Shown one piece after another: positions 32,684 through 49,370 of a stretch of 64,000 nt of DNA (position 1 is its first letter; each line of letters opens with the position of its first letter). Source of the DNA: Pseudomonas guariconensis (GTDB lineage Bacteria > Pseudomonadota > Gammaproteobacteria > Pseudomonadales > Pseudomonadaceae); NCBI RefSeq assembly GCF_024127895.1, contig NZ_JAMYBK010000016.1, positions 1 to 64,000 on the forward strand, written 5' to 3'. Both the position numbers and the translations under genes were made by a program. The notes below the pieces were generated by a model. The model searched no databases. It was not told the origin of the DNA and saw only the letters and a program-made list of their open reading frames with translations.

Positions 32684-33273
32684 GCAAGCGTATATTCGAT
32701 ATCTTTGCTTCACTCTTCGGTCTTTTTATTTTGGCTCCAGTAATTTTGATAATTTCCTGGCAGGTGAAGAAAAAGCTGGGGGCGCCTGTTTTTTTTCGAC
32801 AGGTACGTCCGGGGCTGCATGGACGGCCATTTGAAATGATCAAGTTCAGAACAATGCGTGATGCCTATGGAGCTGATGGCAAACCTCTAGCAGATGTAGA
32901 GCGAATGACTCCGTTTGGTCAATTCCTGCGCTCCACTAGCCTCGATGAGTTGCCTGAACTTTGGAATGTTCTGAAAGGCGATATGAGCCTCGTCGGGCCT
33001 CGGCCCTTATTAATGGAGTATCTACCGCTCTACAACCCATATCAGTATCGCAGGCATGAGGTTCGTCCCGGCGTCACCGGTTGGGCTCAAATTAACGGAC
33101 GCAATGCATTGAGCTGGCAGGAAAAATTCGAGCTGGATGTTTGGTATGTCGATAACCGCTCTCTATGGCTGGATTTTAAGATCATCCTATTGACGATCAG
33201 AAAAGTGGTCCGAAGAGACGGTATTAGTGCGGCTGGAGAAGTTACTGTGTCCAAATTTACAGGCAATCCGTAA
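32680..33273 (+). CDS. pglC: Initiating sugar-phosphate transferase, PglC/WcaJ-type
   Basis: This 197-residue protein of the bacterial sugar transferase family has one N-terminal membrane-associated helix (about 5-30) and the conserved phosphoglycosyl transferase core ([53 protein letters not shown]). It is a short, PglC-like form expected to load the first sugar phosphate on undecaprenyl phosphate. Adjacent PglD-, PglE- and WbpM-like genes point to a diacetamido-trideoxyhexose as substrate. Starts overlap both neighbours. Confidence 0.88.
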   Translation: MSKRIFDIFASLFGLFILAPVILIISWQVKKKLGAPVFFRQVRPGLHGRPFEMIKFRTMRDAYGADGKPLADVERMTPFGQFLRSTSLDELPELWNVLKGDMSLVGPRPLLMEYLPLYNPYQYRRHEVRPGVTGWAQINGRNALSWQEKFELDVWYVDNRSLWLDFKIILLTIRKVVRRDGISAAGEVTVSKFTGNP

Positions 33274-33908
33274 TGAAGAGGCTTGCTATCCTTGGGGCCA
33301 GTGGGCATGGCAAGGTTGTTGCCGATACTGCTGAGTGTTGCGGTTGGGATAAGATAGAGTTCTTTGATGATGCATGGCCTTCATGTAGCGAAAACGGAAA
33401 CTGGCCGGTCAAAGGCACTACGAAGGAACTGATCGAACAGATCAATAATTTTGACGGTATTGCAGTCGCGATCGGTAATAACGCTGTCAGGCAGGAAAAA
33501 ATTTCCTTAATTACGCAGATGGGAGGACGTTTACCTTCACTCATTCATCCTATGGCCTATGTGAGTCGCCACGCTTTCATTGGTCATGGGACAGTGGTTT
33601 TTGCCGGTGCTGTAGTAAATGCCGGAGCAAAGATTGCTTCAGGTGGCATTCTCAATACAGGCTGTAGTGTTGATCATGACTGTATCTTAGACGAGGCTGT
33701 TCATATCAGCCCTGGTGCCCGTCTCGCAGGTGGCGTCGTGGTCGGCGCGCGAACATGGGTGGGCATTGCCGCCTGCATCAAGCAGTTGGTATGCCTCGGT
33801 GCAGATGTGACTGTGGGTGCAGGCGCTGCCGTAATCCGTAGTGTTGCTGAAAAAAATACGGTCGTCGGCGTACCAGCTGATCTAATAGAGTCACGGGGTG
33901 ATAAATAA
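33273..33908 (+). CDS. pglD: PglD-like sugar O/N-acetyltransferase
   Basis: This 211-residue left-handed beta-helix acetyltransferase has an N-terminal nucleotide-sugar binding part (LAILGASGHGKVVADT) and hexapeptide repeats from about residue 95 on, with the conserved histidine region CSVDHDC. PglD acetylates the 4-amino group of UDP-4-amino-4,6-dideoxy-GlcNAc. Its ATG overlaps the preceding stop by one base (TAATG), showing translational coupling. Confidence 0.87.
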   Translation: MKRLAILGASGHGKVVADTAECCGWDKIEFFDDAWPSCSENGNWPVKGTTKELIEQINNFDGIAVAIGNNAVRQEKISLITQMGGRLPSLIHPMAYVSRHAFIGHGTVVFAGAVVNAGAKIASGGILNTGCSVDHDCILDEAVHISPGARLAGGVVVGARTWVGIAACIKQLVCLGADVTVGAGAAVIRSVAEKNTVVGVPADLIESRGDK

Positions 33909-33974
33909 TTAATTTATTACCTTTGTGTGAATGTGGACTGTCTGTCTATATACTTTTTGCACGTCGGAGTTTAT

Positions 33975-35171
33975 ATGCTCAACACACCTTTTTCGCCTTG
34001 GCCCTCCTTTACAGAAGAAGAGGCAAACTGCGCCCGTGATGTCATTTTGTCTAATAAGGTCAACTATTGGACAGGGCAGGAGTGTCGTAAATTCGAGCAG
34101 GAGTTTGCCGAGTGGATAGGCACAAAATATGCTGTTGCGGTTGCCAACGGGACCGTAGCGCTTGATCTGGCGCTAAAGGCGCTTGGTATTGGAAACGGAG
34201 ATGAAGTTGTCGTTACGTCCCGTACATTTCTGGCCTCGGTCTCCAGCATTGTCAATGCTGGCGCAGTGCCTGTTTTTGCAGATGTCAACCGCGACTCGCA
34301 GAATATCGACGCCTCGACCATCCAGCGGGTACTGACTCCCCATACCAAGGCAATTGTTTGTGTGCACCTTGCCGGTTGGCCTTGTGACATGGACCCGATC
34401 ATGGCATTGGCTGCCGAGAAAGGGCTGTGTGTCATCGAAGATTGTGCTCAGGCTCACGGCGCTACCTATAAGGGCAAGGCGGTTGGCTCGATAGGGGATG
34501 TTGGCGCCTGGTCTTTCTGCCAGGACAAGATCATGACCACAGGAGGCGAGGGGGGCATGGTCACCACCAACGATCGTGAACTCTGGTCGAGAATGTGGTC
34601 GTTCAAGGATCATGGTAAAAGCTGGGAATCCGTATACGAGCGCCAACACCAGCCTGGTTTTCGCTGGCTGCATGAAAGTTTTGGCACCAATTGGCGCATG
34701 CTGGAAGTGCAGGGAGCGATCGGCAGGCTTCAGTTGCAGCGTATGCCTCAATGGCATCAAGCTCGATTGCACAATGCTCAGCGTATCTGGGCCTGTGCCA
34801 ACACGCTGGCTGGTCTCAGGGCTCCGCAGTTGCCCGATGACATTGAACACGCTGCGTATAAGTGCTATGTGTTCGTTGAACCTGATGCTCTTCGTGATGG
34901 ATGGGATAGGGATCGAATCCTCAATGAGATCGTAGCGCGGGGGGTGCCGTGCTTCTCCGGTTCCTGCTCGGAGGTCTACCTGGAGAAAGCGTTCGATGGT
35001 ACTGCCTGGAGGCCTGAGCCACGGCTGCAGGTGGCTCGGGAATTGGGCGAGACCAGTCTTATGTTCCTCGTGCACCCAACCCTGACAGATGCCGAAATCC
35101 AGAAAACTTGCGAAGTACTGACGTCTGTCATGGGCGAGGCAGTAACAGCGGCGGAATTGAAGACACGCTGA
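33975..35171 (+). CDS. pglE: DegT/DnrJ/EryC1 aminotransferase, PglE-like
   Basis: This 398-residue PLP enzyme should transaminate the 4-keto sugar made by WbpM. It shows ANGTVALDLALKALG near the N-terminus, EDCAQAHGA, and the PLP lysine Lys185 in FCQDKIMTTGGEGG. The ATG at 33975 follows CGGAG and starts the family-typical region; the frame is open to 33927 but the extra residues are unconserved. It lies 66 bases after the PglD-like gene, so it is probably in the same operon. Confidence 0.87.
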   Translation: MLNTPFSPWPSFTEEEANCARDVILSNKVNYWTGQECRKFEQEFAEWIGTKYAVAVANGTVALDLALKALGIGNGDEVVVTSRTFLASVSSIVNAGAVPVFADVNRDSQNIDASTIQRVLTPHTKAIVCVHLAGWPCDMDPIMALAAEKGLCVIEDCAQAHGATYKGKAVGSIGDVGAWSFCQDKIMTTGGEGGMVTTNDRELWSRMWSFKDHGKSWESVYERQHQPGFRWLHESFGTNWRMLEVQGAIGRLQLQRMPQWHQARLHNAQRIWACANTLAGLRAPQLPDDIEHAAYKCYVFVEPDALRDGWDRDRILNEIVARGVPCFSGSCSEVYLEKAFDGTAWRPEPRLQVARELGETSLMFLVHPTLTDAEIQKTCEVLTSVMGEAVTAAELKTR

Positions 35172-35297
35172 TTTGCATGTTGTAGCGTGCAAGCAATTGA
35201 TGACCTGTCATTGGCTCGGTCGGCTTTTGATCAGGAAGAATCTAGGAAAATGGATAGAAAGGGGTCCGGCTTGGTTCGGAATCAGGAGAGCAATCGA

Positions 35298-37295
35298 ATG
35301 ACGGATAAGCTTCGCAGGGGAATGCTCTTGCTACCGAGGCATTATAAGCGTGCCCTTCAGGTGATTACGGACGTAATATTGGTGTGGCTTGCTCTTTGGC
35401 TCGCCTTCCTTGTGCGTCTGGGCATCGGTGGCGTGTACGAGCCATTGCGCATCCATTATTGGTTGTTCCTCGCTGCTCCGGTCATTGCTATTCCTATCTT
35501 TATCAGATTTGGAATGTATCGGGCCGTCATGCGATATTTTGGTAATGACGCACTGATTACAATCGGAAAGGCTGTCTCTCTGGCCTCCTTGTTACTGGCT
35601 CTGGTGGTCTACTGGCATAGTAATCATACTGCTGTGGTGCCGCGCTCGATCGTATTCAACTACTGGTGGTTGAGCCTAGTGCTAATTGGTGGCTTGAGGT
35701 TGGTGATGCGCCAGTACTTCCTCGGAGATTGGTTTGCCGCCAGCCAGCATGTGCCCTTCGTCAGTCGCGACAATGGGTTACCGAAGGTAGCCATTTATGG
35801 AGCTGGTGCTGCCGGTAACCAACTGGTGGCAGCCCTGCGTATCGGCCGGGCCATGCGTCCCGTTGCCTTTATTGATGACGATGAAAGTGTCGCTGATCGC
35901 GTAATTTCGGGTCTTCAGGTGTTCCGGGGAAAGGATATCCAGCGGATGATTGATATCACCGGCGCAGAAGAGGTGCTATTGGCCATTCCTTCGGCATCCC
36001 GAGCCCGCCGCCGTGAAATTCTGGGTTTTCTGGAGAATTTCCCGCTACACGTGCGTAGCGTTCCGGGTTTCATGGATCTGGCGAGTGGTCGGGTCAAGGT
36101 AGATGATATCCAGGAGGTGGATATCGCTGACTTGCTGGGGCGCGATGCTGTTCCTGCACAAGATGACTTACTCGCCCATTGCATTACTGGCCAAGTTGTC
36201 ATGGTCACCGGCGCGGGAGGGTCGATTGGTTCCGAGCTATGTCGCCAAATTCTCCTGCTGGAGCCGAAGGCTCTCTTACTGTTCGAGCACAGCGAGTTCA
36301 ATCTATACAACATTCACAGTGAGTTAGAACAGCGTATCCATCGTGAAGCATTGTCGGTTCGCTTGGTGCCATTCTTAGGGTCGATCCGAAACCCAAAGCA
36401 CCTTCTTGATACCATGAGCATGTGGCATGTAGATACTGTTTACCATGCGGCGGCATACAAACATGTGCCGATGGTTGAGCACAATATCGCTGAAGGTGTC
36501 CTCAATAATGTCATCGGTACGTTGAATGCAGCTCAAGCCGCCCTGCAAGCGAACGTTTCAAACTTTGTGCTGATTTCGACAGACAAGGCTGTACGCCCTA
36601 CCAACGTTATGGGAAGTACCAAGCGTTTGGCCGAAATGGTGTTGCAGGCTCTTAGTAAGGAAATGGCGCCAGTATTGTTCGGAGACTCTGCAAATGTTGC
36701 GCGCGTCAACAAAACCCGCTTCACTATGGTACGCTTTGGCAATGTTTTGGGCTCTTCGGGTTCGGTAATTCCCCTGTTCCACAAGCAAATTAAATCAGGC
36801 GGGCCGTTAACTGTCACGCACCCCAAGATTACACGGTATTTCATGACTATCCCTGAAGCAGCGCAATTGGTCATTCAAGCGGGCTCTATGGGCCAGGGTG
36901 GAGATGTATTCGTGCTTGATATGGGAGAGCCAGTGAGGATTGCCGCATTGGCGGAAAAAATGATTCATCTGTCCGGCTTGAGCATTAGATCCGAAAAGAA
37001 CCCTCATGGAGACATTGCCATCGAATTTACAGGCCTTCGCCCTGGTGAGAAACTCTATGAAGAGTTGTTGATTGGCGACAATGTATCGCCGACGCCACAC
37101 CCTATGATCATGACGGCAAATGAAGACTATCTGGACTGGGACTCTCTGAAGGATCGTATATCTGCCCTGTTGGACGCTGTAGGCAAAGAGGACTTCACCC
37201 GAGTGCGCCAGCTGTTACGCGAACTGGTTAGCGGCTACACCCCAGAAGGCGAGATCGTTGACTGGGTTTATCAACAACGTCGCCAGGATATCTGA
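35298..37295 (+). CDS. wbpM: WbpM/PglF-type UDP-GlcNAc 4,6-dehydratase
   Basis: This 665-residue protein has about four N-terminal membrane helices (15-130), a first Rossmann-like domain (about 160-270) and a second catalytic SDR domain with GAGGSIG at 305-311. The active site reads STDKAVRPTNVMGSTK: Asp429 and Lys430 are present and Met438 replaces the usual tyrosine, with Lys442 retained, as in WbpM/FlaA1-type dehydratases. It makes UDP-2-acetamido-2,6-dideoxy-4-keto-hexose. AGGAG at 35284-35288 supports the ATG at 35298. wbpM is the standard right end of Pseudomonas O-antigen clusters. Confidence 0.95.
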   Translation: MTDKLRRGMLLLPRHYKRALQVITDVILVWLALWLAFLVRLGIGGVYEPLRIHYWLFLAAPVIAIPIFIRFGMYRAVMRYFGNDALITIGKAVSLASLLLALVVYWHSNHTAVVPRSIVFNYWWLSLVLIGGLRLVMRQYFLGDWFAASQHVPFVSRDNGLPKVAIYGAGAAGNQLVAALRIGRAMRPVAFIDDDESVADRVISGLQVFRGKDIQRMIDITGAEEVLLAIPSASRARRREILGFLENFPLHVRSVPGFMDLASGRVKVDDIQEVDIADLLGRDAVPAQDDLLAHCITGQVVMVTGAGGSIGSELCRQILLLEPKALLLFEHSEFNLYNIHSELEQRIHREALSVRLVPFLGSIRNPKHLLDTMSMWHVDTVYHAAAYKHVPMVEHNIAEGVLNNVIGTLNAAQAALQANVSNFVLISTDKAVRPTNVMGSTKRLAEMVLQALSKEMAPVLFGDSANVARVNKTRFTMVRFGNVLGSSGSVIPLFHKQIKSGGPLTVTHPKITRYFMTIPEAAQLVIQAGSMGQGGDVFVLDMGEPVRIAALAEKMIHLSGLSIRSEKNPHGDIAIEFTGLRPGEKLYEELLIGDNVSPTPHPMIMTANEDYLDWDSLKDRISALLDAVGKEDFTRVRQLLRELVSGYTPEGEIVDWVYQQRRQDI

Positions 37296-37483
37296 CAGCG
37301 AGAGGTATCCCACTCGAGGTTTCGCGTAGCCCTACAGCTGGCAGTAATCATGCTGTCAGCTGTTCAATTCAGTAACTATTCCATCTTTCAAACCACTTTC
37401 AAGACACCTTCTGAACCGCTAGCTTTGCCTGGGCAGCAACGGAAACGCTGCCCCCAAAACTGCAACTCACAGGAGTGTCCAAA

Positions 37484-37831
37484 GTGCGCAACACCATCCT
37501 TTCCTACCTCTTCCTCCCATTGTTCACCGGCCTGTCCTTTTCCCTCAGCGCCGCCCCGAACGCCACCCCTGTCCCGACAACCGAGCTAACCACTACCCAA
37601 ACGGTCGCCTCGGCAGCAGACGCTCAATCCGCAAGAATCAACCTCAACACCGCCGACGCCCCAACCCTGCAAAAGGAGCTGAACGGCATCGGCAAGGCCA
37701 AGGCCGAAGCCATCGTGGCCTACCGCGAGGCCAACGGCCCCTTTGCCTCGGTGGACGAGTTGCTGGAAATCAAGGGTATCGGCAACGCGCTCCTGGAGCG
37801 TAACCGTGACAAGCTGGTGGTAGCGGAGTAA
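37484..37831 (+). CDS. ComEA-like helix-hairpin-helix protein
   Basis: This 115-residue protein has a signal peptide (about 1-24, cleavage after LSA) and a C-terminal helix-hairpin-helix DNA-binding domain (INLNTADAPTLQKELNGIGK, then IKGIGNALLERN). ComEA proteins bind incoming DNA in the periplasm during transformation, but this one is short and its role here is unproven. The GTG at 37484, eight bases after AGGAG, is preferred to a GTG at 37475 that overlaps the ribosome site. It sits right of wbpM as in other pseudomonads. Confidence 0.83.
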   Translation: MRNTILSYLFLPLFTGLSFSLSAAPNATPVPTTELTTTQTVASAADAQSARINLNTADAPTLQKELNGIGKAKAEAIVAYREANGPFASVDELLEIKGIGNALLERNRDKLVVAE

Positions 37832-37844
37832 CAGGCAGGGTAAT

Positions 37845-37866
37845 GGCCGGCCCACGCGGGTCGGCC
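37845..37866. terminator. Bidirectional terminator-like hairpin
   Basis: Nine-base arms (37845-37853 and 37858-37866) pair with one mismatch between the convergent ComEA-like and DUF2897 genes. There is no T-run, so the call rests on position and stem strength. Confidence 0.45.
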
Positions 37867-37882
37867 CATCGAGAAGAGGATC

Positions 37883-38050
37883 TCAACGATCCTTCGCCTC
37901 CTTGGCATCCATCTCGGCGTTGCGTTCATGGATCTTCTTCAACTGCTCTTCGGTCAACGGCAATTTCTTCGCCGTATCCCGCAACAGCAACAACCCGCCA
38001 ACGATCGAGCCAAGGGCTATGATCAGTATCAACCAGGCATACCAGGGCAT
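37883..38050 (-). CDS. Small DUF2897-family membrane protein
   Basis: This 55-residue protein has one N-terminal transmembrane helix (WYAWLILIIALGSIVGGLLLL) and a charged C-terminal half rich in lysine and glutamate. It matches the DUF2897 family conserved next to comEA/pyrF in pseudomonads; its function is unknown. An AGGAG site lies 8 bases before the ATG at 38050. The frame is open to 38122 but the added residues are not family-like. Confidence 0.75.
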   Translation of the reverse strand: MPWYAWLILIIALGSIVGGLLLLRDTAKKLPLTEEQLKKIHERNAEMDAKEAKDR

Positions 38051-38232
38051 GATGTTCTCCTGTAGACCGGGGATGGCAACGCTCGTACGAGGTTCGAGCG
38101 ATTCTTGCATCCTTTGGTTCAATTATAGGAGCCGACCACCCCTGGGCCAATTCTCATGACCCATGGCCCCCAAAGCCCCCGCCACATCGTTTACAATGCG
38201 CGCCGTTTTCGACTTGCCAAGAGACCCTGCCC

Positions 38233-38934
38233 ATGTCCGCCTGCCAGACGCCCTTGATCGTCGCCCTGGATTTCCCCACCCGTGAGGCCGCTCTGAAGCT
38301 GGCTGACCAGCTCGACCCGGCCCTGTGCCGGGTAAAGGTCGGCAAGGAACTGTTCACCAGCAGCGCCTCGGGGATCGTCGAGACCCTGTGCGAGAAGGGC
38401 TTCGAGGTATTCCTCGACCTCAAGTTCCACGACATCCCCAACACCACGGCGATGGCGGTGAAGGCCGCGGCCGAGATGGGGGTATGGATGGTCAACGTGC
38501 ACTGCTCCGGCGGCCTGCGCATGATGGCGGCGTGCCGTGAGGAACTGGCCAAGCGCAGCGGGCCGCAGCCGTTGCTGATCGGGGTGACCGTGCTGACCAG
38601 CATGGAGCGGGAAGACCTGGCGGGCATCGGCCTGGATATCGAGCCGCAGGAGCAGGTGCTGCGCCTGGCGGCGCTGGCCGAAAAAGCCGGGATGGACGGC
38701 CTGGTCTGCTCGGCGCTGGAGGCGCCGGCGCTCAAGGCGGCGCATCCGGCGCTGCAACTGGTGACGCCGGGCATTCGCCCCAGCGGCAGTGCCCAGGATG
38801 ACCAGCGACGGATCCTCACGCCACGCCAGGCACTGGATGCCGGTTCCGACTACCTGGTGATCGGCCGTCCGATCAGCCAGGCCAGCGACCCGGCCCAGGC
38901 GCTGGCGGCGGTGGTGGCTGAAATCCGCGGTTGA
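38233..38934 (+). CDS. pyrF: Orotidine 5'-phosphate decarboxylase
   Basis: This 233-residue TIM-barrel enzyme makes UMP from OMP, the last step of pyrimidine synthesis. Family motifs seen are IVALDFPT, the catalytic [10 protein letters not shown], and the phosphate-binding VTPGIRP and YLVIGRPIS. It is the last conserved core gene before the accessory region. Confidence 0.96.
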   Translation: MSACQTPLIVALDFPTREAALKLADQLDPALCRVKVGKELFTSSASGIVETLCEKGFEVFLDLKFHDIPNTTAMAVKAAAEMGVWMVNVHCSGGLRMMAACREELAKRSGPQPLLIGVTVLTSMEREDLAGIGLDIEPQEQVLRLAALAEKAGMDGLVCSALEAPALKAAHPALQLVTPGIRPSGSAQDDQRRILTPRQALDAGSDYLVIGRPISQASDPAQALAAVVAEIRG

Positions 38935-39209
38935 TCCTTACCCAGGATCGGCGCCTTGCCAATGCCGGAGTGGGGGCTGCATGGGCTTTTCCCTTTGCCC
39001 CCAGATCGCTATTATCGCGTCTATACATCAGCAATTTCTCACGCCACGCGTTCAGGCCTGGTCTTGCTTTTTTCCTGTACACAGCAAGGCACTCCCCGGA
39101 GTCGAACCGCTCTGGGGCGTTGAGCCGCTTTGCCGAAAATGTGTTGGCCAGACATACCGGCTGTCCGCAGGATGGGGCGGTGCTCGGAAGCGTTTTAAAG
39201 GAATAGGTT
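38935..39209 (+). promoter_or_regulatory. Upstream region of the synthase gene
   Basis: This 275-base gap has no gene. A -10-like TATTAT lies at 39010-39015 with a poor -35, about 195 bases before the TTG start. AAGGA at 39198-39202 is the ribosome site for the synthase gene. No hairpin with T-run is visible after pyrF. Confidence 0.35.
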
Positions 39210-46721
<7,512 letters not shown>

Positions 46722-46729
46722 CAGACTTC

Positions 46730-48079
46730 ATGAGCGCAACGACGCCGACCGGCCTGGCGGTCGACACCAAGCAACGCCTGATCCAGCAAGCACTGGCGCG
46801 CCGTCGCAGCGAGGGCCGGGATGCCGCCGGTGCGACCCTGGAGCAGGCGCAGCAGGCGAGCCTGAAGGTGCCCGAGGCGTTCTACCGCTTCGACCAGCAC
46901 CCTGGCTACCAGCAGTTGCGGGTGATCCAGCAGAGTGCGCGACAGCTTGGCCTGGCCAACCCGTTCTTCCGCCTGCACCAGGGCACTGCCGGGGCGCAGA
47001 CCTGTATCGGCGATCGGCAGTACCTCAATTTCGCCAGTTACAACTACCTGGGGTACTCCGGCCATCCCGAGGTGGTTGAAGCGGCCAAGGCCGCCATCGA
47101 TCGCTATGGCACCTCGGTTTCGGCCAGCCGCCCGGTGTCTGGCGACCGGCCGCTGCACCGCGAGCTCGAAAGGGAACTGGCCAACCTGTACCAGGTCGAC
47201 GATGCGGTGGTGATGGTCAGCGGCCATGCCACCAACGTCACCACCATCGGCTACCTGTTCGGCCCGCGTGACCTGGTGCTGCACGACGAGCTGATCCACA
47301 ACAGCGTGCTGCAGGGTATCCAGTTGTCTGGTGCCCGCCGCTTGAGCTTCGCCCATAACGACTGGCAGGCGCTGGAGCGCCTGCTCGCCGAGCAGCGTCA
47401 GCATTTCGAGCGTGTGCTGGTGGTGGTCGAAGGCATCTACAGCATGGACGGCGACTACCCCGACCTGCCGCGTTTCGTCGAGCTCAAGCGCAGGCACAAG
47501 GTCTTCCTGATGGTCGATGAAGCCCACTCCTTGGGCGTGATGGGCGCCACTGGCAAGGGGATCCGCGAGCATTTCGGCCTGTCGGGCGATGACGTGGACA
47601 TCTGGATGGGGACGCTCAGCAAGACCCTGGCCAGTTGCGGTGGCTACATCGCTGGCAGCACGGCGCTGATCGAGCACCTGAAGTTCCTGGCCCCGGGGTT
47701 TCTCTACAGTGTCGGCATGCCGCCCGCCGTCACCGCATCGGCCCTGGCCGCGTTGCGCTTGCTGGCCAGCGGCCGCGAGCGCGTGGCTACGTTGCAAGCC
47801 AGGGGCGAGCTGTTCCTGCGCCTGGCGCGCGAGGTCGGGCTGGACACCGCGACCAGCACGGGCCTGGCGGTGATCCCGGTGATCACCGGCAGCTCGTTCA
47901 AGGCCGGGCGGTTGTCCAGTGCATTGTTCGACCGGGGAATCAATGCCCAGCCGATCCTGTATCCGGCAGTGCCGGAGCAAGCGGCGCGGGTGCGGTTCTT
48001 CGTCTCGTGCGAGCATACCGAGGAGCAGATCCGCCAGACCGTGGCGATCGTTGCCGGGGAGATGGCAAAGCTGGGGTGA
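46730..48079 (+). CDS. rkpG: RkpG-like alpha-oxoamine synthase
   Basis: This 449-residue PLP enzyme belongs to the family of 8-amino-7-oxononanoate synthase, 2-amino-3-ketobutyrate ligase and serine palmitoyltransferase. The PLP lysine is Lys298 in GTLSKTLASCGGYIAG; DEAHSLGVMG and the NFASYNYLGYSGHP substrate-entry motif are intact. An extra N-terminal part of about 60 residues compared with BioF may dock the synthase ACP. It starts 8 bases after the synthase stop and is surely co-expressed with it. The inferred reaction is decarboxylative condensation of the ACP-bound chain with an amino acid. No biotin genes are nearby, so a BioF role is unlikely. Confidence 0.85.
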   Translation: MSATTPTGLAVDTKQRLIQQALARRRSEGRDAAGATLEQAQQASLKVPEAFYRFDQHPGYQQLRVIQQSARQLGLANPFFRLHQGTAGAQTCIGDRQYLNFASYNYLGYSGHPEVVEAAKAAIDRYGTSVSASRPVSGDRPLHRELERELANLYQVDDAVVMVSGHATNVTTIGYLFGPRDLVLHDELIHNSVLQGIQLSGARRLSFAHNDWQALERLLAEQRQHFERVLVVVEGIYSMDGDYPDLPRFVELKRRHKVFLMVDEAHSLGVMGATGKGIREHFGLSGDDVDIWMGTLSKTLASCGGYIAGSTALIEHLKFLAPGFLYSVGMPPAVTASALAALRLLASGRERVATLQARGELFLRLAREVGLDTATSTGLAVIPVITGSSFKAGRLSSALFDRGINAQPILYPAVPEQAARVRFFVSCEHTEEQIRQTVAIVAGEMAKLG

Positions 48080-48083
48080 GAGG

Positions 48084-49100
48084 GGCTCGCCAGTGCCGCC
48101 CCAGGACGCTATACAACTTGCCGCCCTGGAAGTAATCGCCCTCACGCAGCGCGGCAATGTCCCGCACACGCAGGGTACGCTCGGACGCAGCGACGATGAC
48201 GGATTGGTCGTCCGTGCGGGACTTGAGCCAATGGTTGAACGCCAGGTTCATCAAGATGGCCAGGATTGCCGCCGAACTGATCCCCGAATGGAAGATGGTC
48301 GCAAACCAGTCCGGGAATGGCTCATAGAAGTTCGGTGCGGCGATCGGAATCATGCCGAAGCCCAAGGACGCGCAGACAATGAGCAGGTTCAAGTTGTTGC
48401 GGTAGTCGACCTTCGACAGGGTACGGATGCCACTGGCAGCGACAGTGCCGAACAGGACAAGACCTGCGCCACCGAGCACCGGCGGGGGAATGGCCGCAAT
48501 AACACGTCCCATGATCGGCAGGAGCCCCAGCACCACCAGGAATACCCCGCCAGTGGCCACGACGAAGCGGCTCTTGATGCCTGTTACGGCAACGAGCCCT
48601 ACATTCTGGGCAAAGGCGCTCTGGGTGAAGGAGCCGAACACTGGCGCGATCAGGCTCGACAGCATATCGGCACGTAGGCCGTTGCCCAGGACCTTGGTGT
48701 CCACCGGGGTGATCTGGGAGAATATCGGTGTGATCAACAGGCCAAAGAGCGAAGCTGCCATGACGGCCCCGAGCACTGCCGGCATACCTCCTGATCCGCT
48801 GGTCAGAATAGCGCCCATGGTGGCCACGCCGGCGAAGGAAACGCCTTGAACCAGGGGCAATCTACAGCCGAAAAACGGGAGGCCTATCGTTTGCAGCAAG
48901 GTAGCCAAGCCACCGGTGAACAAGGTTGCAGCAATGAGCAGGCCTATTTCGCTGGGTGTCAGCCCGGCAATCTGACCCAGAATGAGTGGGGTGGCGACCA
49001 TGCCGCCGTACATGGTCAGTACATGTTGCAGCCCGTAAACCACATTGGGGCCTATGCCAAGTCTTTCATCTTCAGGTCGTTGCGCTGCAGGCGTAGTCAT
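48084..49100 (-). pseudogene. NCS2 nucleobase permease with internal deletion
   Basis: The reading frame starts with a normal NCS2 (uracil/xanthine permease) N-terminus (YGLQHVLTMYGG, LPLVQGVSFAG) and contains the C-terminal NCS2 signature QNVGLVAVTG and IPPPVLGGAG. However, after about residue 127 (LLITPIFSQ) it jumps directly to TPVDTKVLGNGLRAD. In full-length family members roughly 130-150 residues, including several membrane helices and the conserved glutamate helix, lie between these points. The frame also runs on without family similarity into antisense of the oxoamine synthase gene, with its formal stop at 47940. It is probably non-functional. The join is near base 48715. Confidence 0.65.
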
Positions 49101-49370
49101 GGAGTTCGAACCTCGTATTATTATGAAAATAGCCGATCATCCAGGAACATATGTATAGCGACCTTGTCAGGCTTATAAGGCGTGAGCTCCTTTTTATGTG
49201 AGTGTGGCGCGTGGGATAACGTTATTTTGCCAGTCAAGGTATTGCGACTGGCCCCGAGCAAACATCAGATGGCTCGAAGCCATGTCGCTGCAGACGGTAT
49301 TCAACGTTTACAAGTGGGCCTCAGTAAACGATGGCAGAGCGTATCGGCTCTCCTCGCCTCATGAGGTAAA
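49101..49370. other. Gap upstream of the permease remnant
   Basis: About 270 bases between the permease remnant and the TIM-barrel gene, both on the minus strand. I see no supported gene; it may hold a promoter for the permease. Confidence 0.3.

Noticed and set aside
46730-48079. BioF (biotin synthesis) for the oxoamine synthase
   Set aside because: The protein has an extra N-terminal part, follows the synthase by 8 bases, and no bio genes are nearby. An RkpG-type role fits better.
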